Assembly: GCA_030760725.1 (NCBI GenBank)
Contig: JASWHV010000012.1
Coordinates: 84,580,968 to 84,644,967 of the forward strand
DNA length: 64,000 nucleotides
Reading direction: 5' to 3'
Source: Neostapfia colusana
Taxonomy: Eukaryota > Streptophyta > Magnoliopsida > Poales > Poaceae
Below, piece by piece: positions 34,898 through 47,001 of the stretch. Under the pieces are notes generated by a model that saw nothing but the letters and a program-made list of their open reading frames with translations, was not told the origin of the DNA and did no database searches. Numbering within the stretch: the first letter of the stretch is position 1; each line of letters begins with the position of its first letter. The translations under genes and the position numbers were made by a program.

Positions 34898-35004
34898 ATT
34901 TTGCTTCCGCTTTGTACCTTTGACGTGTGTTATCCGGTGCTGTGCAATGCAGCACCCCTCATCGTGATCCTGGCTCGACAGGACCAATGGGGTTGTGTCA
35001 GCGT

Positions 35005-35016
35005 TGGTATCAGAGC
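35005..35016 (+). other. C primer binding site (initiator tRNA-Met)
   Basis: TGGTATCAGAGC four bases after the LTR end. Confidence 0.93.
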
Positions 35017-36501
35017 TCGCTTGAGGTTTAACACAGTACAAAGATCTTCTTTTTCAAAAATCCAGTGAGGAACGAGTTAGTAGCCCGTATAAGGATGTTA
35101 TTAGACTATAGAAAGTGGCATATTAACCTATTTGTTATGTCGGAAAATCGTGTATCTCGGGACGTTTATGTCTTGGGGGGTACACGTAAGCGCTGTCCAC
35201 CAGTGCGCACAAGCTGAAGGGTGGAGCCCCACGGGTGGCAGGTAACCCGACCCGTTTTGATATCCTCTACAACTCTTCATGTTGTTTGGGGTATTCGAGC
35301 AACATCTATCCCTGGCGTGCGTGGTGCAACACGGAAGACCCCGTCACGTGGTCTGAAACGTGAACATGTAACTCAAGGCGTGTTTGGCTTGAGAACATCT
35401 GGGCGAGTGATGACGGCCGGGTGTACAAACTGTATAGATTCCGGGCTCGGTGTGCAGCCGAGTCTGACGATTGATTGAGTTTCTGCAGGTAGCCTGACCA
35501 CGAAACGGTAGACGTGTAGTATCCGTGTGCGAGTGACGTTTAGTGCCACTGAATTAACGAAGCCGGCTAAGTCCGGTATAGGTTTTTCCTTTGTGAGGAC
35601 GTAGTACCGACATGCTCTGGTGACGCATCGACGTCCCACCCAACTAAATGAACAACTTCATTGTAAAAACTGGAAGGTTTTGATCTAAAGTAGTAAAACT
35701 TGATGTAACTCCTTCCCTTGAACAGGATATTCAAAGTTAATAAGTTTTCAACTTATAGGTTGTTAAGGACAGAGCACTCTGTTTTCAGCTGAATCAAGAC
35801 TGAAGTTAATCAGAGGTTAGAGGTTGAGTTCTTTCGAGGTTGGGGTCATATGATACATTTGTGGAAAGCTTTGGAAGAGCTTTACAACTTTTCTGTTGAG
35901 TTCCAGAGGTTTTTCATCCCTTAACCACTCGAAAAATGCAGTAGAGTTGAAACTGTCCAGAAAAGAGGACAGAGTAAAGACTCTCTGTAGACTCTCTGTA
36001 AATTAAGCATAACTTCCTGCATAAAATCCAAAAATAGAAAATGAGGTAGTTATGGAAAGCTTATGAGATAGGTTACAACTTTGTAACAGAAAGTTTTGTC
36101 AGATTAGGAACAGAAGTAACTGGGATTCTTGGATCAAATCAGTACCTAAGGCAGGGAGGTGCTGTCCAATTGTTTCCAGAAATTCTGTTAACTTTGACAT
36201 CTCATAACTTTGGAACCAGGACAGATCTTAGGCCAAGCAAATACTTTCCGGAAAGCTATTGAAGTTAACTTTAACTTTGATGTTGAGCTCCAGAGTTAGT
36301 TTTGCCTTTAACATGGCCTAAATCAGGTTGAAATTGAAACTGGTCAGGGCTGTCATGGGAACAGCAGATCAGCAGTCAAATTTGTTTAAAAATTTGAACT
36401 ATGTTTCCAAGTTTTATGGGTTCAATGACATATTTTATGTTATAACTCAGAGGTTTACTGTTTAAATAAATATTTGACAATTCTCAAATATATTTTTACA
36501 G
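35017..36501 (+). other. C 5' leader between PBS and orf0
   Basis: About 1.5 kb, mostly AT-rich, with no supported ORF. Degenerate repeats are visible, for example GGAAAGCTTTGGAAGAGC (about 35875) against GGAAAGCTTATGAGATAGG (about 36055), and an 11-bp tandem AGACTCTCTGT at about 35977. It ends TTTTTACAG directly before the orf0 ATG. Confidence 0.65.
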
Positions 36502-37446
36502 ATGGCAGCAGAGAAACAGTTGGAGAACGGGTGGGTGGTTTCCCACTGTTCTGACCGTAGCGGCTACCCGGAAGCATTGTGGCAAATGCTCCAATATTTC
36601 GGGTACAATCAGATGCCACAGTACTTCGCCAAGGAAGAAGGCTAAGAGGGGAACAAGACGTGGACAATCCATGTCGAAGTCCCTGCAGGACCTACGCCAC
36701 CCTGTTGGGTGCTGTTCACCGTCACGGTGAGAGGAAGACAACCGGAAGGAATATGGCAAGTGGCAGCCCGTGACACTATGTCACGTTTCTGCCAACTACA
36801 CGTGCAGGCTATGGGGGGCACTCCACACGCACTCGTTCCGGTGGAGGGACGGGCTCAGCATGTGTGGGAAGAGAGGTACCTGGAAGCAACGGATCCGAGT
36901 TGCCCAAGGTACAACCCCGCGGAGGCAAATCTCAGCCTCCAGATGAGGGCGGGAAACGCCGTGATGGACAGCCAAGCTGTTCATACGGAGCATCTTGCCA
37001 CGAAGCTCAAAGAGAGCACGAGCCGTGGAGACCATTTCGAGAGTGCCCACAGCGCACTCCGCAATGTGCTCCTTCCGACGATCAAGCGACTGAATGAACA
37101 ACACAATCAGTTGCGTCGTCTGAAGAAGGCAAAGAAGAAGAGCCGTGTTGACATCACGGCGTTGCAAGAGCTGGTGCAGACCCTAACCCAGAAGAATGAG
37201 GACCTTGCTCAAGAGCGGGACGATGCTATTGAGGAAGGACAAGGCTGGGAAGAGGACTACAACCAGGCTATGGACGAGGTGCATGCATTGCAGGACCTCG
37301 TACCTCCGGTGTTAGGCGTACCGGTGGTCTTGGGTCTTCCAGCAATAGGAGAACCCGGAATGGGGGAAGAGGTGGTAGATCCAGAGCCACCAGCAGAGGT
37401 ACTGGAGGAGGACGACCCGCAGGAGGTCGAGTTCTACTCCGAGTAG
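36502..37446 (+). pseudogene. C orf0: extra ORF upstream of gag, one in-frame stop
   Basis: 315 codons including the stop, starting at the ATG straight after TTTTTACAG; the M1 homologue starts in the same way. Residues 1-45 (LENGWVVSHCS, MLQYFGY) precede a TAA at about 36643 where M1 has AAG (Lys). From there the frame is open to the TAG at 37444. A middle block (VTVRGRQPEGIWQVAARDTM) is followed by a Lys-rich stretch and a long charged segment with heptad-like spacing, probably a coiled coil. The tail is Pro/Glu-rich and acidic. Function unknown; no nuclease, protease or zinc-binding motif. From memory, some rice gypsy elements (RIRE3/RIRE8 type) were reported with an orf0 in this place; not checked. 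H, M2 and D lack it. Confidence 0.75.
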
Positions 37447-37719
37447 GGGGTTACAGTTGCCATGTAGGGCAGTCAGGGTAGTGTAACCCAACTTTTGTAA
37501 TTGGTGACATGTCGTGTAGACAGTAGCGTATGTATAAGTAGTGACGACATGAGCACGACTTCTCGGAGACCCGAGAATAATGTATCTTGTATAAAGTTTA
37601 TACTTTATCAATATATGTGAATGTTGTGCAAATTAACCATGGGTCACTTCAATACCTACCGTTGCTTATGGAAATTTTAAGTAAGACATGTGCTAATCGC
37701 TGCTGTTTTGAATTTCAGA
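37447..37719 (+). other. C spacer between orf0 and gag
   Basis: 273 bp, colinear with M1 5395-5667. It ends GTTTTGAATTTCAGA before the gag ATG, a splice-acceptor-like context. No ORF. Confidence 0.6.
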
Positions 37720-40700
37720 ATGATGCGTACTCGTGCCAACCCTGACGTTGGGGGTACCAGTCAAGGGGGAGAGACCTCCCAACCACCTCCCGAGGACCCC
37801 TTGGGACAGCAGCAGCAACAGCAACAGCAAACACCGCCACCGCCACTGCCAACGGTTACATTGGCCGACATCGTCGCGGCAATGGCGGGCTCGCATCAGC
37901 AGCACACGGAGTTGCTGCAGACTCTCATCCCCAATACGTCTCGCCCAGAGAGACGTCAAGATCGTGAGGAGCGCCAACAGAGCTCCTACTCTGACTTCCT
38001 GGTGACTCATCCCCCTGTATTCTCAAGGGCGGATGAACCACTTGACGTGGACAACTGGCTCCGCGCCATAGAGATGAAGTTCGGGCTGCTCCAAATCAGC
38101 GAGCAGCGCAAGACTCAGTTCGCGGTCCAGCAGCTCCAAGGATCCGCGAGCACGTGGTGGGCCAACTTCTGTGCTTCACAGGCCACCGACCGAGTGATGA
38201 CCTGGGCGGAGTTCCGGACGGCCTTCATGGCCTATCATATACCGCCAGGTCTGATGAAGAGGAAGATGCAGGAGTTCTTACACCTGCAACAAGGGAGCCG
38301 GAACGCGCTGGAATACTCCAGGGCGTTTAACGATCTCGTGCTATATGCGTCATATCATGCTGATACCGACGAGAAGCGGCGGGACCATTTTTACCAGGGG
38401 CTTAACCCGCTCCTGAAGGACAAGTTGGCGATGTTCAATCACGGCAGCCTCAACGACATCATTGATGCTGCGATTGTTCAGGAGGACTCCGGCAAGGAGT
38501 TGGCAGCAGCAGAGCGAAAGCGAAGCGTGCCGCAAAGCAGCGGAGAAGGAGGCGGTCCTTCTCAGAAGTTTCGGATGGTGAATCACCCACCATCAGGTCC
38601 ACGCTGGCAGCCACCACAGCGGTCGATGCCGTTCTGCAGTCCGCCGTACTCGTCACCGGTATTCAGGCCGGCGCTGCCAGTACCACCGCAACAACAACAG
38701 CAGCAGCGGGCGATGCCGCGTGCGGTTGCACCTCAGCAACGCATGCCGGGCTTTCGTCCGCCGAGCACTACACCGGCAGTGGCCACATGTTACAAGTGTG
38801 GTCGTCCAGGACACTTCACGAGCAGTTGCCCGGAGAGGCAAGGCGGCGGAGTGGCACCACAGTTTCCGGGGAGGAATCAACCCCGGAACCCTACTAATGC
38901 ATGGCGGGCAAACCCTAGGCCCGGCACCGTCCACCAGCTCGCTATTGAGGACGTGCCGGAGGGCGAGCCAATCCTTGCGGGTATGTTCCAACTCCACCAG
39001 CATCCCGCCATAATATTATTTGGTTCAGGCGCCACGCATAGCTTCATTAGCCAAGCTTTCATTGATAAATATAGCTTGCAAATACTACCCACCAATAGTC
39101 CTTATGTGATCTGTTCACCGGGTGGGAAAATTTCAGCAAGCATGATGGTCCCAAAAGCGCCATTGTGCTTAGAGGGTAGAGTTTACCCTACGTCTCTCAT
39201 AATCTTAGAGGGACAAAAGGTCGATGTCATCTTAGGGATGTCGTGGTTAACCCGCCACGGCGCTGTTTTAGACACCGTCCATCGAGTCGTGCACTTAAAC
39301 TCAGAAGTGCACGGTTCTCACTCCTTATTTCTGGACAGTCCGTAAATAAAACTTCCAAGTGTCTATCAGTCCACAACCATTAGATTGGAAGATATTCCAG
39401 TGGTCCGAGAGTTCCCTGACGTATTCCCGAATGATTTGCCGGGGATGCCGCCTGATAGAGAGGTGGAGTTCAAGATTGAACTTGCACCGGGAACCATGCC
39501 AATATCCCGAAGGCCGTACAAGATTGCTCCCAAGGAATTGGCTGAATTGAAGACTCAGCTCACGGACCTTCTGGAGAAGGGTTTTATTAGGCCGAGCTCC
39601 TCGCCATGGGGCTGTTCGGCATTATTTGTCAAGAAGAAGGATGAGACGTTGCGGCTTTGCGTGGACTATCGTCCATTAAATGCCGTAACCATCAAGAACA
39701 AGTACCCGTTGCCTCGGATCGACATGTTGTTTGATCAGTTGGTCGAAGCAAAGATCTTTTCCAAGATGGATTTAAGATCTGGGTACCATCAGATTAAGAT
39801 AAGGGCTGAGGACATTCCGAAGACGGCTTTCTCGACGAGGTACGGACTTTATGAGTACCTGGTTATGTCCTTCGGCCACACCAATGCTCCAACTCACTTC
39901 ATGTACTTGATGAACTCGGTATTCATGCCGGAGCTGGACAAGTTTGTCGTGGTCTTCATCGACGACATCCTGGTATATTCCAAGTCAGAGGAAGATCACA
40001 AGAAACATCTGCGTATAGTCTTGCAACGGCTGCGGGATCACAAGTTATACGCAAAATTCAGCAAATGCGAGTTTTGGATATCGCAAGTACCTTTTCTCGG
40101 GCATATCATCTCAGCAGAGGGTATCGCTGTGGACCCGAGCAAGATCACTCAAGTGCTGAACTGGAAATCCCCGAGAACTGTTCACGAGGTACGGAGTTTC
40201 CTTGGACTCGTGGGATATTATCGGAGGTTCATTCCGAACTTCTTGAAAATTGCCAAGCCAATGACAGAGCTGCTGAAGAAGGCTACCAAATATGTTTGGA
40301 GTCCAACATGTGAAGCAGCATTCAAGGCTTTAGTCAAGCACCTGACATCAGCACCGGTTTTGGCGCAGCCAGACACAACAAAACCGTTCGATGTGTACTG
40401 CGATGCATCCGGCATTGGGCTCGGATGTGTGCTGATGCAAGACCGAAGAGTGGTCGCGTATGGATCACGGCAGCTTAGAAACCATGAGCAAAATTATCCA
40501 ACTCACGACTTGGAGCTCGCTGCTGTGGTACTCGCACTGAAAATGTGGAGGCACTACCTACTCGGTAACCTCGTACATTTATATACCGACCACAAAAGCC
40601 TCAAGTACATATTCACTCATAAGGAGCTGAACATGAGGCAACGAAGATGGTTAGAACTGATAAAGGATTACGAGATAGAGATCCATTATCATCCGGGCAA

Positions 40701-42276
40701 GGCAAACGTAGTGGCAGATGCGCTGAGCCGCAAGTCACACGTCAATACTCTGACCATCACACCGTTGGAAGAGAGCGAACCACCAATACATGTGATTCCA
40801 CACGGAGCTCTCTACAACCTAGCTTTGATCCCCACCATCCGTGAAGAGATAGCGGCAGCCCAGAAGAATGACAAGGGCATGTCACATTTACGGAGACGTG
40901 TAGACAGTGGGGAGTTGAAATGTTTCCGGAAGGACGAAGACGGCGTCCTATGGTTCAAGGACCGGATCGTCGTACCCCGTAACCCGGAGTTACGGAAGAA
41001 AATCTTTGATGAGGCTCACTTATCAAAGTTTTCTATTCACCCCGGCAGCAACAAAATGTATCAAGAACTCAAAAGCAAGTTTTGGTGGACACGGATGAAG
41101 CGTGAGACTGCAAAATACGTGTCCGAGTGTGATACATGTCGAAGGGTGAAGGCAGACCACATGCGAAAACCGGGACTGCTGCGACCACTGGGCATTCCTG
41201 CCTGGAAGTGGGAGGACGTGAGCATGGACTTCATTGTCGGTTTACCCACCACCTTGCAGAAACATGATTCTGTGTGGGTGATCGTCGATCGGCTCACCAA
41301 AGTTGCCCATTTCATCCCGGTCAACACCAGCTACAACGCCAAGAAGTACGCTGAACTGTACATCTCACGGATCCTATGCTTGTACGGCGTACCCCGTACT
41401 ATCATATCGGATCGGGGCACTTTATTTGTGTCCCGTTTCTGGGAGTAGCTGCACGCTGCCTTGGGGACGGAGCTGATCGGTAGTTCAGCATACCACCCGC
41501 AGACGGATGGACAAACCGAGCGGGTAAATCAGATTCTAGAAGATATGCTACGAGCTTGCGCTATCAACCACGGCAAGAATTGGGATGATCACTTGCCGTT
41601 AGCTGAGTTCTCGTACAACAATGGGTACCAAGCCAGCATCAAGATGGCGCCCTACGAGGCGCTATACGGTAGGAAATGCCGCACACCATTGAACTGGTGT
41701 GAGTCTGGCGAAAGGGTTACCTTCAGGATTGACCTAGTCAACAACGCGGAAGAAAAGGTTCGACTGATTCAAGCAAACCTAAAAGCCGCTCAATCCTGAC
41801 AGAAACAGTATGCGGACCGGAGAAGGCGCCCATTATAATTCGAAGTTGGAGATCACGTATACCTACGGGTGTCTCCAATGAAGGGCGTAAACAGATTTGG
41901 GGTGAGAGGAAAGTTAGCACCCCGATTCATCGGTCCATTCCAGATTACCGAAAGATGTGGATCAGTGGCATACCGGCTGAAATTACCAGAAGCACTTTCC
42001 GGTGTGCACGACATCTTTCACATTTCCCAGCTGAGGAAGTGTCTCAAGCTATCAACTACCGTTCAGCTGGAAGACATTGAAGAACTGCAACCGGATCTCA
42101 CCTATCGGGAGGAACCGGTGCAGATTATTGATGAAAAGGCCCGAACCACACGCAACCGTATGTTGTGGTTCTACAAGGTTCTATGGAGGAATCACTCCAT
42201 GGACGAAGCGACATGGGAGAGCGAAGAATTCCTTCGCACTAACTACCCCGAATTTTTCACGTCGCATATCCGGTAA
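37720..42276 (+). pseudogene. C gag-pol polyprotein with four in-frame stops
   Basis: One frame of 1519 codons. It starts at ATG 37720 after TTTCAGA; a second ATG follows at once. Gag has a poly-Gln/Pro stretch near residue 30-45, a capsid-like block, and CCHC CYKCGRPGHFTSSC at residue 357. The protease reads GSGA at about residue 435 (39022-39024), so the catalytic Asp is lost. A TAA at 39343-39345 follows. RT has FVKKKDETLRLCVDYRPL and FIDD with the catalytic Asp pair at 748-749. RNase H (YCDASG, YTDHKS, ADALSR) is intact. Integrase has an HHCC finger, a core, and TAG at 41446-41448 (Gln in relatives). TGA 41797-41799 and TAA 41836-41838 follow. The chromodomain-like end reads VQIIDEKARTTRN...DEATWES. 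It encodes capsid and replication enzymes; not functional as it stands. Confidence 0.95.
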
Positions 42277-42332
42277 TTTTCCACCGTCCTCTCTCTCATT
42301 TTCACCTTATAATCTCGGGACGAGATTCTTTT

Positions 42333-42345
42333 AAGGGGGGAGGAA
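42333..42345 (+). other. C polypurine tract
   Basis: AAGGGGGGAGGAA directly before the 3' LTR at 42346. Confidence 0.9.
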
Positions 42346-45300
42346 TGTAAGGGCCTCAGTTTTTGACACACATTTGCAGTGTTCATCACCACACCACACA
42401 CCTCATGTGAGGAAGGATGATGAACACAAATGAAGAGCAAGTAACAATTATCAACATGCTCATTAGAGAACAAACTCACATATTGCAAAAGTGGTATTTC
42501 CCACATGTGATATAGATGGGCTGGACATATGAAAACTCCTACACTTTGCTAAGGATGTCCATGCCAAGTTTCACCCAAATTCAAAACCTTTTTGAGGTCA
42601 TTTTGGGTGTAATTAGGAAGAGGGCAGTTTGAAACCATATTCAAATTCAAACTGTTTTTTATCCCATGAATTTAAAAGTGGGAGGCATATTCTTACTCAG
42701 CACATTTTTGTGAGCCCACACACCAATTTTCACTCCATTTGGAGTTGATCTTGACATGAGCTAAGTGGGACAAATTCAAACTTCATTTGAATTCAAAACT
42801 GCACTTGTGCTGAAATTCACTCAAACCAAACCCAATTTGAACTTTGATCAATTCAAATGGTTCATGGGTGGATAATTTGAATTACCAGGGGTACTATGGG
42901 GATCACTGTTTACAACAGTGATTAGGAGTAAATTTCAGAGGTTAAAACTGGAAGTGGGTCCCACATGTCAGCCACTGCTCAGATCAAACCGACTGAGACT
43001 TTTCTCACTCGGGTCGCCGAGCCGCCGCTGCGATCGCCACCGAGGGTAGCCGCCGCGCCAGCAGCTGCTTGCCCACGCGCGGGCGTGAGGCGGTGCAGAG
43101 CCTTCTTAAGGCGCCTGCCCCCCTCCTCGGCCGAGGCACCGCCGTTCTTCCCCGCAAGAACTCAGCGACGGCCGAAGTTTTCCGCAGCTCGGAATCGATC
43201 GGAGAACGCCGATCACAGCTCCCTCCGTCCACTCCAGAACCCCAGCAAGGTACTAGAGACCTCCTCCGTCCTCCCCGCTGCTAGAATTCCGTTGAAATCG
43301 ATTGATATCGGCTGTGCCGAAAGATCAAATTCGGGACTTGGAACCGCCGCACCTCGGGCTCCCGTGGACAGCCCAACCAGGGCGTTGACACGCCCGAGCC
43401 AAGGCACCCTTGGACGCGCTGGTGACCGGTGCTGCTCATCCCCGAGCCACAGCTCGAGTGGTTGCTCACCGGCGGCGAATTTCCACTTTTCCCCTTTCTG
43501 TGTGCAGAACGACCTTCGGGTACGATTCTGTTTAATTCGTGCTCTAGAAAGGATTAGAGGGCCTCAAGCCGCTCTCACACAAGCTAGACACGGTAGCGCA
43601 CAAGTTGCCTTCACAACTCTGGGCCGGAGAACCTCTGTACCCGGCGTAATTCGGGGTCTACCAATGGCGGAATGAACAGGCGGCGTCGGGCGCACGGTGA
43701 GGACCTATTTCGGGCCTTCCCCGAGCTGCCTCGAGTTCATGTCGACCTTCTCTGAGGTCCACTGGTGCTCCCCGACCGGTTTCCCAAGTAGTTGAGGTGC
43801 TAGGGAAGTCAACCGACATGGCCGAAGTCGTTCCGAGGTGGCGGCTCGTCGCCGACCATGCTCCGGCCATTGTCATGAGCAGCTGACCCTAGAATCCTGT
43901 TCCCCGAGTAAAAGTAGGCAGGGGTGGCCATAATCGAGAAGTTTGGAGCTGTACAGAAGCCGGCGGCGAGCTCTCCGGCGAGGTCCCTCGGCGGCGGAGC
44001 GCGGGCGTCGCGAGGTTGAAGAAGGGGGTGGACCCCAGCTGTCAGCGGGAGATATTTTGAATCGGGATCCGGCTGCGGCCAGGATCGGGTGTGCTGGCAC
44101 GCAAAATCATTATGGGCCGTGGTGTGCTGTCGCCTCGGCGTGCGACGCGTGTCCCCTGGGCCCACGCGCGAGTTTAAATTTTTCCCCGATTTTCAGATTT
44201 CCTTCAAACTTCAAATCCTCATAACTTTGGCTAGAAAGCTCCAAATCGAGTGAACCAAATTTTGCTGGATTCAGCTCTCTGAGCACTTTCCAGCAAAGCA
44301 AGTTTCACTTCATGAAATTCCTTAATTATCCAGAATTAATTCCTCAAAGTTTAAAATGTTTGGAATTTTAGCTGGAGAATCCTTTGGAGGAAAATTCTGA
44401 AATTTTGCTAGGATGTTCAACAAAATATCCCTGAACTACCATAAAAATTTCAGAACCATTTGAGCTCATTTGATCCACCTAATGGTGTGATTAGTAAAAC
44501 TGTTCCAGAGAAAATAGAAAATATTCAGAAACATTTTCAGAATTTTCTCTGAAATTGTTTAGCTCATATCTTTAGCTAGAAACCTTCAAATTAAGTGAGA
44601 CCAACTCTATTAGAAACCCCTGAAAATCTAGTTTTCAGAAAGCCATAGTTTGTTTCATGAAAATCCTTAGAACACCCTAAAAGCCTTCAATTAAGGTCAA
44701 GTACATAATTAATTGTGGAGGGCTCAAATGAGCTTGACTGCAACTAAAACTTGACCAAGTTTCTAGTTAGGTTGTAACCAAGCCCCAGTAAAAGTTTCAC
44801 AGTCATTAAGTCTGTCTAGAGGGACTTATAAGCTTCACAAGTTTAAAAGTTACTACAGACACATTTAAATTGATACATATGTTTCTTCTAACATGTAGTC
44901 GCTAAGGTCGAGGAGGAACCCGAAGTCCTAGACTTCGTTACTCCGGAGGAACAGCTAGCCTACGACCAAGAGCAGCAAGGCAAGCTCCGGTTTGCATTAA
45001 CCTTTTTACAAATTTTTATTGTTTTGAGCACATACTTGAGTACTTTATGCCTTGCATTAGAGTCTTGTTTGGAAACCCAATTGCATAGCCAAGAGAACCA
45101 TGGGTTGAGTTTAGGATTGCAAACCCCGTTAGTTACTGCAATGCTAAGATAGTGTAGGATTCGGTACAAGTCGAGTAGTTGGAACTACTCGCGAGCATAG
45201 GCTAGAGGCACTCGACTCGGGTAGTGTTAGCACATGAAACACATGGCAAGAAAATGAGACCAAGCGGAGAGTAAGGGCAGCAGGACTTTGGGGCCTGTGT

Positions 45301-46389
45301 GCTGTAGCTCCGCTTGTGTCGATTGAGGACCGAGCCGTGTGCGGGCCTGTTGAACAAGCTAGAACAGTACCGAAGACCTACCGGCTATATGGGAACCGGG
45401 AAACTGATGTAACTCGGGTAGCTGGGTGTTGAGGCATAGCTGGTCGTTCAGAGGGTAGGTTGAGAGCTCGAGGTGTAAATCGGCTGGCGGCACTGAGATG
45501 CGCGTGCAGAGACCTCTTGCTCGGGACGATTGGACCGGTTCAACATTTGGCTAACGGGTGAAAGGTAGTCGCGTACGGCGTCCGTGATGGTTGTTGTAGG
45601 CAACATCGAGTACGGGCGTACGTGACGGGTTGTTTGGGTAACCCTGCAGGTGTAAATCGACTATAATCGCCGTCCCTCACGGTCAGTGAGTACCACTTGT
45701 TCACTGTACCGTGACGTAGAAAGAACAGGCTAGTCACATGATAAAATGTTGCTGATTGAATTATGGACATTGATTGTTAATGATATGCTGTAGTTAGAGC
45801 TAACTAAAGTTCTTTTCAACTTTGGGCAAAGTACATGAGAGAAATGCATTTCTTGTTTGATTGCGGCTCTCTCATGTGCCTTAGCGTAAGGTTCTCCACA
45901 AACTGCAGCTAAAACTTGAAAGTAAGGTTCCACTAATTAGGCGAGACCTTTGCAAATGATTTTTACCTCATGTAACCCATCACCCCTCATGTAGAAGTTC
46001 CATGTTTAGGTGAGACGGGTCAGACTTGCTGAGCCTTCGTGCTCACTGCTTGTGTTTGAAGCTTTTGCAGGGTTCTATGAGGAAGGGACTCCCGAGGAAG
46101 AGACGGAACCCCAGGAGGGGAATCCCGTCAAGTGGGAGTCGTGCACGCCGCAGAGTTAGTGTGCGTGTGTGCTAGCAAGGACACGTTCAAGGGCTGACCG
46201 TGGACTTGATGCGTAGTCTATGCCCGTGAGTGTAGACTGGACTTATTTTGATGTAAACATGTTCATAAACTTGTTTATGTAATAAAATTTCGCTTCCGCT
46301 TTGTACCTTTGACGTGTGTTACCCGGTGCTGTGCAACGCAGCACCCCTCAGCGTGATCCTGCCTCGACAGGACCAATGGGGTCGTGTCA
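42346..46389 (+). mobile_element. C 3' LTR
   Basis: 4044 bp, colinear with the 5' LTR with scattered substitutions and small indels. It ends GTCGTGTCA, followed by the TSD ATTCC. Confidence 0.95.
44899..46159 (+). CDS. LTR-resident two-exon acidic peptide, copy in C 3' LTR (putative)
   Basis: Block 1 is 44899-44979 (81 nt) and block 2 is 46071-46159 (89 nt, TAG at 46157). The interval is 1091 bp, with the donor AAG|GCAAGC and the acceptor TTTTGCAG. Block 1 reads FVTPEEQ where the 5' LTR copy has FVNSEEQ; M1 and E (TPEE) support the former. Otherwise it agrees with the 5' LTR copy. Confidence 0.5.
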
Positions 46390-46394
46390 ATTCC

Positions 46395-46852
46395 CTCATA
46401 TTAGACAACCCGGTCCCAGAAGTTTTAGTCACCTATCATACTGAAGCTCCCAAGTTAGAGGACATCTCCGTAGTATGAGAGTACCCCGGCGTATTCCTGG
46501 ATGATCTTCCGGGCATGCACCCTGAACGGGATGTGGAGTTCAAGATTGAACTTGCACCCGGAACTACAACAATATTGCGGAGACCGTAAAAGATGGCTCC
46601 GAACGAGCTGGCTGAGTTTAAGGAACAGCTCCATGACTTGTTGAGCAGGGGTTTCATTAGACTGAGTTCCTTGCCATGGGGATGCTCGGCGCTTTTTGTC
46701 AAGAAGAAAGATGAAACCTTGAGGTTGTGTGTGGATTACCGACCGCTTCAACGCCGTCACATTCAAGAACAAATATCCACTGCCCCGCATTAACATCCTG
46801 TTCAATCAACTTGTGGGTGCGAGTGTGTTATCAAAGATGGAACTTCGCTTCG
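46395..46852 (+). pseudogene. H protease end and RT start
   Basis: Continues H after C: LILDNPVPE, then the linker with DLPGMHPERDVEFKIELAPG, stops near 46479 and 46588, the RT start (WGCSALFVKKKDETLRLCVD), and a frameshift after YRPL. It ends KMELRF at the D insertion; the TSD copy CTTCG is 46848-46852. Confidence 0.9.
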
Positions 46853-47001
46853 TGTGACACCCTCATCTCGGGTGTCAGCATATGTTCATGTTTATGAAGA
46901 AGAAAAACATTTTTAGAAAAGAGGGGACGGAAACAAGTATTAAAAGGATAGCCAGTAAAGCTTTCTGAGAGCACCGAAGGCAACTTTCATGACCAGCAGA
47001 C

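Larger units (their letters stand above)
30954..35000 (+). mobile_element. C 5' LTR
   Basis: 4047 bp, TGTAAGGGCC to ...GTTGTGTCA. Order: AT-rich start, hairpin 31511-31531, GC-rich core about 31570-32790, AT-rich section with degenerate repeats (32800-33480), exon-like blocks 33510-33590 and 34682-34770, inverted repeat 33783-33802, and AATAAA 34892-34897. No clear TATA box was found. Confidence 0.95.
30954..46389 (+). mobile_element. C: complete chromovirus-type LTR retrotransposon with orf0
   Basis: 15,436 bp between ATTCC duplications (30949-30953 and 46390-46394). 5' LTR 30954-35000, PBS 35005-35016, leader, orf0 36502-37446, gag-pol 37720-42276, PPT 42333-42345, 3' LTR 42346-46389. In the first 650 bp the LTRs differ at about six sites, roughly 1 percent, so this is a recent insertion. 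orf0 carries one stop and gag-pol four, all in frame, with no frameshift. It sits in the H protease region in the same orientation. Confidence 0.96.
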
